Origin: Flavobacteriales bacterium UBA5871
GTDB lineage: Bacteria > Bacteroidota > Bacteroidia > Flavobacteriales_D > Crocinitomicaceae
Assembly: GCA_002432085.1 (NCBI GenBank)
Contig: DJFN01000214.1
Span: 35,220-42,214, forward strand
DNA length: 6,995 nucleotides
Direction: 5' to 3'
Shown here: in pieces, positions 1-6,506 of the stretch
Position numbering within the stretch: the stretch's first letter is position 1
Layout of the letters: the number at the start of each line of letters is the position of its first letter
The notes under the pieces: generated by a model
Databases searched by the model: none
What the model was told of the DNA's origin: nothing
What the model saw: the letters and a program-made list of their open reading frames with translations, nothing else
Position numbers and translations under genes: made by a program

Positions 1-923
1 GCATTCCGGGACTCAAAGGCATTTACACGAACGCTGGAAAAGTCGTGCTGCAGATCGACGATCCCGAAGCGGAAAAATGGAGCGGCTTTAAAACCGTGAA
101 TGGTCCGCTCGAGCCGGAAAAAAAGCTACCCGGAATTGCTGCCGTGAGCCAGATCACACCGTTTTACGCCGGCCAGGAGCGCGAAGACCAATTGCAGATG
201 CAGGCCCGCATTTCGGAATACGTTACGCACCGCGGAAGGGCCGTTACGCCACGTGATTACGAACGACTGACACTACAGGCTTTCTCCGATATCGGAAAAG
301 TAAAATGCCTGCCGGATTTCAACATTAAGAACGCTAAAAAAGGCGTCGTTACACTCGTTGTGGTGCCAAGACCCGGACTCAGCGAAGATTACCGCAAGCC
401 GGTTGCTCACTCGGGCCTGATGGCTTCCATCGAAGAATATTTTAGTAAACGCGCTTCGGGTCGTGCGAGCATCGACGTCATCAATCCGGTCTACGAAGAA
501 TTGATGATCAAATGCAGCATCCGTTTCCGCACAGACGCTCATTCGCCTATGTTGGGCATTCAGCTCAAAGCAATGTTCGATCAGCTCATCGCACCGTGGC
601 AGAAAAGCAAGCAGCTTCCGAAATTCGGGCAGTCTGTCAGCGTTTCCCAGCTCTACGATCAGCTTCGTCAGGCCGAGTTTGTGGAAGCGATCGATTATTT
701 CTCGGTCGTACGCGTTTCCGAAGATCACCCGGGACACAGCCTGCCGGATTACTATACGCTTTACGAATACGGAAAAGGCGCCGATCTGATCGAGCCATCC
801 GAACCTTATACGGTCTTCGTTCCGTCCGAATCACACATTATTCACCTTACGGAAGGTCGCGGCGACTCTGAAACACCATTCGGTATCGGCGACATGGAAG
901 TAGGCAAAACATTTATCATCTGA
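1..923 (+). CDS. Baseplate J/gp47-like wedge protein of an eCIS (Afp11-like), 5' end missing
   Basis: This is the C-terminal 306 residues of a larger protein. The frame is open to the left edge (first whole codon at base 3), so the GTG at 45 is an internal valine, not a start. Numbering from base 3, residues 50-110 carry the conserved baseplate-J block: ITPFYAGQERE, then RISEYVTHRGRAVTPRDYERL, with the T-x-x-DYE-x-L signature at 82-89 and KVKCL after it. A valine-rich strand (VVTLVVVP) and the block INPVYEELMIKCSIRF follow, as is usual in this family. The end contains PYTVFVPSESHII and a short glycine-rich tail closing in GKTFII. From family knowledge, such proteins form the wedges around the central spike and link the tube-sheath trunk to the fibres; the protein should be part of the secreted-particle structure after cytoplasmic assembly. 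No signal peptide can be judged. Full members often exceed 1000 residues, so most of the protein probably lies upstream. The Afp11 rather than Afp12 assignment rests on order and the J-like C-terminus and is less certain than the family call. Confidence 0.85.
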   Translation, partial: IPGLKGIYTNAGKVVLQIDDPEAEKWSGFKTVNGPLEPEKKLPGIAAVSQITPFYAGQEREDQLQMQARISEYVTHRGRAVTPRDYERLTLQAFSDIGKVKCLPDFNIKNAKKGVVTLVVVPRPGLSEDYRKPVAHSGLMASIEEYFSKRASGRASIDVINPVYEELMIKCSIRFRTDAHSPMLGIQLKAMFDQLIAPWQKSKQLPKFGQSVSVSQLYDQLRQAEFVEAIDYFSVVRVSEDHPGHSLPDYYTLYEYGKGADLIEPSEPYTVFVPSESHIIHLTEGRGDSETPFGIGDMEVGKTFII

Positions 924-936
924 AAAATCCCGCATT

Positions 937-1674
937 ATGGCTATACGTAACAGAGATACCTTAAAGAAAAGCTTCAGCGAAGGACAGCGCCCTACGGAGG
1001 ATGACTTCCGCAACCTGATCGATTCGACGGTCAATATCCTCGACGACGGCTTTTCCAAGAACGCGCAAACGGGTATTCGTCTCGCGCCGCTTTCCGAAGA
1101 AGAAGGCACCATGCTGACTTTCCTCCAGAATTTCGCCGACGAAACCTCGCGCTGGGAAGTTTCCGTGGTGAACTTCCACGATCTGAAGATCAGTAAAGTG
1201 ACGGGAAAAGACCGTCAGCAATTGCTGGTGATGAAAGACAACGGTGATATCGAGCTCGGCTGCGAAGGAAAGCAGGTTTCCATCGTCGGAACACTCGACG
1301 TGACACAACGAAAAGGCAACTTCGCCGAAGCCAGCATTCCTGCCGACGGCAAATGGCACGACGCAACGGAAGACCTCGAAGGCATTTGCGCGCTCGAAGT
1401 GGTGAGCGTTTACGGGAAGAAAAATACCGGTAAGCACGGCGTTCTGATCGCACAGGCCACCCATTGTTTCGGCAGTCGCGCACGCGTTCGGAAACTTCGT
1501 TCGCACTACGGTTCTTTCGGAAACCGCATCATGATCCGCTGGGTGAAGCAGAAAAACGGCATGAGCTGTCGTTTACAGCTGCGCACGCGCTTTTTCCTCG
1601 GCGACGATATCTTCATCCGCGCCAACATTTCCCGTTTGTGGGACGATCCGATGATGGAGAAGAAATACCACTAA
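937..1674 (+). CDS. Tail-fibre/adhesin-like small protein of the eCIS baseplate region
   Basis: A complete 245-residue protein starting at ATG 937, 13 bases after the previous stop. No Shine-Dalgarno sequence is visible; the upstream bases are A-rich. Residues 8-30 hold the motif TLKKSFSEGQRPTEDDFRNL followed by IDS, a pattern (F-x2-G-x2-PT-x3-F-x2-LIDS) I recognise from the N-termini of many Bacteroidota tail-fibre and adhesin-like proteins. The middle (about 90-128) looks like short beta strands around KDNGDIELGCEGKQVSIVGT. The C-terminal half (about 129-240) looks like a compact beta-rich domain: PADGKWH at 135-141, ALEVVSVYG, a strongly basic stretch near 179-188, HYGSFGNRIMIRW at 190-202, and RLWDD at 233-237. 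Four cysteines lie at 109, 151, 177 and 211. There is no signal peptide or membrane segment. Its place between two wedge genes suggests a particle component, perhaps a short fibre or baseplate decoration that contacts a target. That role is inferred; a structural adaptor is the main alternative. Confidence 0.7.
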   Translation: MAIRNRDTLKKSFSEGQRPTEDDFRNLIDSTVNILDDGFSKNAQTGIRLAPLSEEEGTMLTFLQNFADETSRWEVSVVNFHDLKISKVTGKDRQQLLVMKDNGDIELGCEGKQVSIVGTLDVTQRKGNFAEASIPADGKWHDATEDLEGICALEVVSVYGKKNTGKHGVLIAQATHCFGSRARVRKLRSHYGSFGNRIMIRWVKQKNGMSCRLQLRTRFFLGDDIFIRANISRLWDDPMMEKKYH

Positions 1675-1686
1675 TCCCGCACAGCC

Positions 1687-3576
1687 ATGTTCATTCCCAA
1701 ACGCGACAAAACCGACAATATCTACCAGCGCATGCAGGAGCAGACGCTGGAAAGACTGCAGGAACTGAGTGGCCAGATCTGGACGGATTACAACGCCCAC
1801 GACCCGGGTGTGACCATCGCGGATTACATGAACTATGCGCTGTTCGAAATGCAATACAAGCTGGATCTGCCGTTCGAGACTTATCTCGGCACCACGCTGG
1901 CCCGTTTCGAAGACAGCGGGATCTTTTCCGCACGGAAGATCTTTGCGCCGTCGGTGGTGACCACTTCCGATTACGAGCAGCTGATCATCCAGGAGATCGC
2001 AGAAGTGGAAACCTGTTCGGTGACCATCCACAACGGTCGTTACCACATTCAGTTCTCGCTCGAATCTCATTTGAAGGAAGTAGCTCCCGAAGCCGTTCGC
2101 GAGCAGGTAATCGCTTTGTTTCACCGCAATCGAAATCTGTGCGAAGACCTTGCTTCTGTTGAAATAATCGGAAAACTGCCGCGTCGTCGCAAACGCTCGC
2201 TGATAACCGACCGACCTCAGCACGGGCCCGAAACACCGGAGCGCATTCTCTTGGAAATGCGGCCGCCAAACACCTACGAATCGTTTCAATACGAGTTTCC
2301 CGAAAACTACGGCGTTGGTCCGCGCGGGATTTCCGGCGAAGCGCCCGATAATTTCCGCATCCAGGTTTTGCAGCTCAAAGCCTACCTGCTAATCGCTGAT
2401 TTCATGATGGCCGATGTGGCTACGCAAGTGCATCACACCGGCGAGCTGCTGCGTCTTTCCGACCAGGTCCCGACCGGGAAATTGCCTTGGGTGGAAATTC
2501 CGGACATCGATAAGCTCGTCGACCGAACGACTTTCCGCGATAACAAGCCGCTGCACGACGACCAGTTTTTGCAGGAACAGAAATCGCGGTTCATGGATTT
2601 GCTCGATACGCTTTACGGCGAGGATACGGCCGCTTATACTTACAAATACCGCAATACGGCTTTCCGGAACGAGCAGCGATCCTTGCTCATTCGCGCCTTG
2701 CCGGACCTGAACGCCAATCGTTTCCGCTCGTTCAACATTCTCGATCAGCGCGAAACCATGCCAGCTGTTAAACAGCTCATCGCGGCGCTGCTGGGCCACG
2801 ATTCGGATCGCGAGATTCCCGTTCAGGCGTTGCTCGACCGTTTCGGACTGCAACTGCTGACCGACGAGCATTTCTTCGAGCAATACGACGTTTACCTCAA
2901 CTTCAATGCACTTGCGGGTGTGTTCTACGAGCCGATCTTCAACGACGAGCCGGAAGAAGTTCCGGTGGAAAAAGTCGTCTGGGAAGATTATTACCTCGAC
3001 GAGCTGAAGCGCTACATCACGCTGCTGCGTAGAAACGCGCTGTTCGAAAGCTTCCTGCTGGTGGGCAGCAATCCGGCCAACTACCGGCTGATGCATTTGA
3101 CCGAAACCGATCGTTATTTGCTGCTGTTCAACTATCCTGAAAAGAACGAATGGATGATCATGGGCGTTTTCCAGGACAAGGCAAAGCTGATCACCGCAGT
3201 CAATCGTTTCTGGGCATTTGTTCGACAATTGAATCCTGAACGCCAGCTGTTCTACATAGTAGAGCATATTCTATTACGATCTTATGCCGATGCGCCGGAA
3301 GAAGACGAATCGCACCGCTTGTCGATCGTGGTTTCGGGACGTTTCAAAAACGACGCCGAACAAAAAGTACTCGAAGAATTATTGCGCGAACGACTGCCTG
3401 CCCATCTCGAAGTGAAGATTTTCCGGGTACAGTCGGATTTCCTTTATGCCTTCGAGCAGATCTATTACAAATGGCGCCAGGCTTTGGCTCAGCGCGATGA
3501 ACGCCAGATCACTCACTTTTCGGAATCCATCCGGGCGTTTTTCCGGGTGAGCCGTGATTACGTCAAAAACATCTGA
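1687..3576 (+). CDS. Second eCIS baseplate wedge protein (J-like, Afp12-like)
   Basis: A complete 629-residue protein starting at ATG 1687, 12 bases after the previous stop, without a Shine-Dalgarno sequence. Residues 32-43 read WTDYNAHDPGVT, the hallmark N-terminal motif of baseplate-J-like wedge proteins, followed by a helical block with ETYL. Residues 92-99 (TTSDYEQL) repeat the T-x-x-DYE-x-L signature of the upstream wedge gene, so the two products share a fold element. A basic patch RRRKRS occurs at 166-171. SFQYEFPENYGVG (199-211) and QLKAYLL (229-235) are features I associate with eCIS baseplate proteins of Bacteroidota. The conserved block FYIVEHILLRSY lies at 522-533, before a short alpha/beta C-terminal domain. 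The expected role is to pair with the first wedge protein in the ring around the spike, as Afp11 and Afp12 do. The stop overlaps the tape-measure start by one base, so translation of the two is probably coupled. Family assignment is firm; the exact Afp12 equivalence is inferred from gene order. Confidence 0.8.
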   Translation: MFIPKRDKTDNIYQRMQEQTLERLQELSGQIWTDYNAHDPGVTIADYMNYALFEMQYKLDLPFETYLGTTLARFEDSGIFSARKIFAPSVVTTSDYEQLIIQEIAEVETCSVTIHNGRYHIQFSLESHLKEVAPEAVREQVIALFHRNRNLCEDLASVEIIGKLPRRRKRSLITDRPQHGPETPERILLEMRPPNTYESFQYEFPENYGVGPRGISGEAPDNFRIQVLQLKAYLLIADFMMADVATQVHHTGELLRLSDQVPTGKLPWVEIPDIDKLVDRTTFRDNKPLHDDQFLQEQKSRFMDLLDTLYGEDTAAYTYKYRNTAFRNEQRSLLIRALPDLNANRFRSFNILDQRETMPAVKQLIAALLGHDSDREIPVQALLDRFGLQLLTDEHFFEQYDVYLNFNALAGVFYEPIFNDEPEEVPVEKVVWEDYYLDELKRYITLLRRNALFESFLLVGSNPANYRLMHLTETDRYLLLFNYPEKNEWMIMGVFQDKAKLITAVNRFWAFVRQLNPERQLFYIVEHILLRSYADAPEEDESHRLSIVVSGRFKNDAEQKVLEELLRERLPAHLEVKIFRVQSDFLYAFEQIYYKWRQALAQRDERQITHFSESIRAFFRVSRDYVKNI

Positions 3577-3578
3577 TG
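3574..3578 (+). other. TGATG stop/start overlap between wedge and tape-measure genes
   Basis: The TGA stop of the second wedge gene shares its A with the ATG of the tape-measure gene. With no Shine-Dalgarno sequence nearby, the tape-measure gene is likely translated by ribosomes that finish the wedge gene. This start is supported by the conserved tape-measure N-terminus beginning immediately after it. Coupling is inferred from the arrangement. Confidence 0.7.
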
Positions 3579-6482
3579 AATACCGTCGACAAAATAGCGA
3601 TCCAGCTCAAAGCCCGCAACGAAGATTTCGTTCGCGAACTCTATAGCCGTTGGGATGCGTTTGTCGAGGAAAATCTAATACGCATTGCCGACCGTGTTCT
3701 GACGCGTCGCGACGAAACCGATACGGTCATCGAGATCACGCGGCTGGAAGTCGACCTCGGATCTATCCGCGAAGAGCTGTTCGATCGCAACTTTCCGCTG
3801 TTATTCGAAGAAAAGCTCGAAGAAGCTTTGCTGAAAAGCCTGCTATACGGCTCGGGCAATTCCATTCGCCGACGTGCCGAAGCGGAACACCTCGCCGAGC
3901 TGCTGTTCGAATTCCTGCTGAAAGGCTCGCTGCCGTGGCATATTTCGGACAAATACCGCGATATCGGAATGCTGTTCCGCACCGTGATGCAAACAGAAGC
4001 TGCAAGATTACGTGCATTCCTTCAGACCTATGGTCATTATACCAGTTTGCAGCAGCGTCTCGTTTACCAGCTGGACGATCGCGAGTTGGAAGAAGGAATC
4101 CGTTTGCTCGCTCCCGGCGAAAGTACGTTCATTCAATCCTACGTTCGCTTTTTGCGGGCGAAATACCGTCAGCTGGAACAACCCGACATTCGCGAAACGG
4201 ATCACCGCAACGCCGTCTGGCAAGTCGTTTATGCCTATTTGCTGAACAACCAGAGCTCGTGGTTCAACCGCAAGCGCTTCGTGATGCAGACCATTGCAAG
4301 ATTGGCGTCGCATTACAACCTTTCCTACGAAAGCCTGCTGGCTATTCTGGCGAATGTGCCCTCGAATTTATCGGGATTTGGTGCCATTCCACCCGGTCTG
4401 TTTATGCTGATCGCGCAATTACAGCAGGAAATCGTGGCGACGGCCGTTCCCGAAACCGCTACAGACGCGGAAGAATGGTACCGCTATCTTTCCACAACCT
4501 GGAATGCGGGGCATACCATTCCGACCGGTTCGCAGCGACTGAAAGCATTGATCGTGCTGCTTTCCCGCGAAGACAGCGCCTATCGTTTATTGAAGCAGAT
4601 GCAGGAAGTCGAAATCCTGCGTTTGGTGAAGCTGGTGATTCCACAGGAAAGTACCTTCGTAATCGCTTATGCTCATTCCCTCGATCTGCAGCAGGAACAA
4701 GGCGCTTTACAAGGCAAAGCCGGCGGCGAATTCCGAATCTTTAAGTGGCAGGTAATTTTCCCGTTGCTGCTCACCGCCAATGCCGCTTCGTTTAACCGTA
4801 AACACCTCGTCTGGAGCGTGCTCAAACGCATTGCTTCGCGCTACAATATTACGATCCAGGAATTGCTGGCTTATCTCTACCGCGAGCTGGAAATCCATAA
4901 AGTCGATCGCAGCCTGGCCACTATTCTCACGGATCTGTACCGCGAAACCCGCGAGCAAGGCAACATCGATCCGTTGCTCGAATCCTGGGAAGAAGCCGAT
5001 GAAATCGCCGCTTTGATCCGTCGTGGAACGGCACTCACAGTTACCGAAACCGAGCTCCTGCGCGAACGCTTCAGCCGGTCGGATTTCCGTGAATCGCTGC
5101 TCGATCTACTAAACGAAAAGAGCCGTTTTTTCCTGCTGCACGTGCTTTTTCCAAAAGAAGAGCGCTTTCTGTCGGCTTACGCCCTGGCGCTCGACCTGCA
5201 ACAGCAAAACGGGGTGCTGGAAGGCAAAACCAGCGGTCGTTTGCAGCGTTTGAAATGGACGTTTATCTACGACGTTCTGTACGCTTCGCAGCATCTTTCC
5301 TTCAACGCCGAATACATTGTGAGTCGCGTCTTGCAGCGCATGGCCGCTCATTACAACGTGGCTTATAAGGAACTGCTGACATTCTTCCGTTCGGAGCTGC
5401 AAACTGCGGGCGTTACTTTCCCTTTCGATCTGCTTCGCGTGCTTGAAAACCTGCAGGAAGCACAGGAACCGACGCCAACAGAGATCGTTCCATCGAAAAC
5501 ACCAGCCGAACAAGCTACGCAAGAACAGATCGAACACGCGCGGGCTCTGCTGGAACAATTCTTCGGCAACGAAGCTCTTGTGCGAAACTGGATCGCACAG
5601 CTGGCTGAACAGGTCCTTTTTGTACGCTTTATCGAACCAGTTTTACAGGTAGGCGAAGTGCTGCATCGTTTCCTGCAAACGGAATGGAAGATCAGCGTTA
5701 GCCGCGAGCTGATTCTCCGTTTACTGCTTCGACTGGCGCCGCGCTTTCAGTATCTGAGTCAGGCCGAGATCCTGCAACAGCTCTTGCAGCTTTTCGCCAC
5801 CAGGCTGAGTGTCACACAGCAAACGCAATTGCTCAAGCAGCTCGACCGATTGGCAGCTACGCATGCGATCATCACCGGCTTGAAGCGATTGGAAATCCTT
5901 GCTTCGGAACAACCGGAGGAAACTGGACAAGCTGCATCCACTGAAGCTAATCCTGAAAACGAAGAAGAAGCTATAACAGGAAGCACGACTTACCTTTCGA
6001 ATGCGGGGCTGGTGCTGTTCTCACCTTTCCTGCCGCAGCTGTTTGCGCGCGTTGGATTAGTTGAAGCCGGCAAATTCATCGACCGCGACGCCCAGATCCG
6101 CGGCATTTTCCTGCTGCAATACGCGGTATTCGGCGATCAGGCTTTCCCGGAACATGAGATGGGGTTGAACAAGCTGCTCACGGCTTTCAAAACCGGCATT
6201 CCGATCCCGAAAACGCTCGAGCTCACCGAAACCGAAAAAACGACCGTCGAAAGCATGATGCAGGCGCTGATCAAGCAATCGGGGAAGCTCACCAATACGA
6301 GTATCGCAGGTTTGCGGGCCAGCTTCCTGCAACGCGGCGGCCGACTGGAAGATCACGACGACATTTTCCTGCTCACGATCGAGGAGAAATCCTACGACCT
6401 TCTGCTCGACACATTACCATGGAATTTCAAGACCATCAAATACAGCTGGATGCCGAAAGCCATCCACGTGAAATGGAGATAA
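3576..6482 (+). CDS. eCIS tape-measure protein (CIS_TMP family)
   Basis: A complete 968-residue, mostly helical protein. Its ATG shares the A of the previous TGA (TGATG). The N-terminus (1-95) has the family pattern of a long helix, then VIEITRLEVDLGSI and a charged helix ending in EALLKSLL. The middle carries three gap-free 77-residue repeats at 182-258, 358-434 and 528-604, with a weaker fourth copy near 700-740. Two acidic, Pro/Ala/Gln-rich linkers lie at about 628-653 and 778-803. The C-terminus is the best-conserved part: NAGLVLFSPFLPQLF from 809, LNKLL, NTSIAGLRASFLQRGG at 907-922, LLDTLPW, and a final SWMPKAIHVKWR. From family knowledge this protein sits in the tube lumen and sets particle length, as Afp14 does for Afp. 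There is no signal peptide or membrane segment. Unlike many phage tape measures it lacks transmembrane helices, which fits a free particle rather than a DNA-injecting phage. The family call is strong; length control by this copy is inferred. Confidence 0.9.
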   Translation: MNTVDKIAIQLKARNEDFVRELYSRWDAFVEENLIRIADRVLTRRDETDTVIEITRLEVDLGSIREELFDRNFPLLFEEKLEEALLKSLLYGSGNSIRRRAEAEHLAELLFEFLLKGSLPWHISDKYRDIGMLFRTVMQTEAARLRAFLQTYGHYTSLQQRLVYQLDDRELEEGIRLLAPGESTFIQSYVRFLRAKYRQLEQPDIRETDHRNAVWQVVYAYLLNNQSSWFNRKRFVMQTIARLASHYNLSYESLLAILANVPSNLSGFGAIPPGLFMLIAQLQQEIVATAVPETATDAEEWYRYLSTTWNAGHTIPTGSQRLKALIVLLSREDSAYRLLKQMQEVEILRLVKLVIPQESTFVIAYAHSLDLQQEQGALQGKAGGEFRIFKWQVIFPLLLTANAASFNRKHLVWSVLKRIASRYNITIQELLAYLYRELEIHKVDRSLATILTDLYRETREQGNIDPLLESWEEADEIAALIRRGTALTVTETELLRERFSRSDFRESLLDLLNEKSRFFLLHVLFPKEERFLSAYALALDLQQQNGVLEGKTSGRLQRLKWTFIYDVLYASQHLSFNAEYIVSRVLQRMAAHYNVAYKELLTFFRSELQTAGVTFPFDLLRVLENLQEAQEPTPTEIVPSKTPAEQATQEQIEHARALLEQFFGNEALVRNWIAQLAEQVLFVRFIEPVLQVGEVLHRFLQTEWKISVSRELILRLLLRLAPRFQYLSQAEILQQLLQLFATRLSVTQQTQLLKQLDRLAATHAIITGLKRLEILASEQPEETGQAASTEANPENEEEAITGSTTYLSNAGLVLFSPFLPQLFARVGLVEAGKFIDRDAQIRGIFLLQYAVFGDQAFPEHEMGLNKLLTAFKTGIPIPKTLELTETEKTTVESMMQALIKQSGKLTNTSIAGLRASFLQRGGRLEDHDDIFLLTIEEKSYDLLLDTLPWNFKTIKYSWMPKAIHVKWR
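4119..4349 (+). repeat. Tape-measure internal repeat 1 (77 residues)
   Basis: Residues 182-258 of the tape-measure protein, from ESTFIQSY to ESLLAIL. This is the most diverged of three copies that align without gaps. By hand count it shares about 25 of 77 residues with repeat 2 and about 19 with repeat 3. Shared anchor positions include E1, F4, Y8, L12, W34, L41, F49-N50, V55, R61, A63, Y66-N67 and L73-L74. The likely fold is a helical bundle unit. Confidence 0.75.
4647..4877 (+). repeat. Tape-measure internal repeat 2 (77 residues)
   Basis: Residues 358-434 of the tape-measure protein, from ESTFVIAY to QELLAYL. It shares about 32 of 77 residues with repeat 3 by hand count, including AYA, LDLQQ, a GK turn, KW, SFN and YN. 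It starts 176 residues after repeat 1, so the whole repeating period is longer than the conserved core; a more variable helical segment precedes each core. Confidence 0.8.
5157..5387 (+). repeat. Tape-measure internal repeat 3 (77 residues)
   Basis: Residues 528-604 of the tape-measure protein, from EERFLSAY to KELLTFF, starting 170 residues after repeat 2. It keeps all the anchor positions (E1, F4, Y8, W34, F49-N50, Y66-N67, L73-L74). It is followed by the first acidic, proline-containing linker and then a degenerate fourth unit. Confidence 0.8.
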
Positions 6483-6506
6483 ATACGATCACTAAAACCA
6501 ACAGTT

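Noticed and set aside
45..47. GTG as the start of the first gene
   Set aside because: The same frame is open from base 3 to the edge and the upstream residues read smoothly into the protein. The gene is cut by the window rather than starting here.
1464..2162. A 232-codon plus-strand open frame bridging the fibre-like and second wedge genes
   Set aside because: It would overlap two well-supported genes almost completely, and its translation is low-complexity, rich in Arg, Ser and His, without motifs.
2389..3267. A 292-codon minus-strand open frame opposite the second wedge gene
   Set aside because: The plus strand has a conserved baseplate protein here. The antisense frame is explained by codon bias and shows no domain or intergenic start region.
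3650..4744. A 364-codon open frame in another plus-strand frame within the tape-measure gene
   Set aside because: It lies wholly inside a gene with clear family features. Its product is rich in Arg, Ser and Cys with no recognisable domain, which is typical of an out-of-frame shadow.
1..6482. A tailed phage or prophage, or a type VI secretion system, rather than an eCIS
   Set aside because: The CIS_TMP-type tape measure and the adjacent DUF4157 gene point to eCIS. No capsid, portal, terminase or T6SS membrane-complex gene is seen in the window, though its flanks are unseen.
6483..6506. A terminator or promoter between the tape-measure and DUF4157 genes
   Set aside because: The gap is only 24 bases, with no stem-loop, no T-run and no room for a convincing Bacteroidota promoter. 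Read-through in one operon is simpler.
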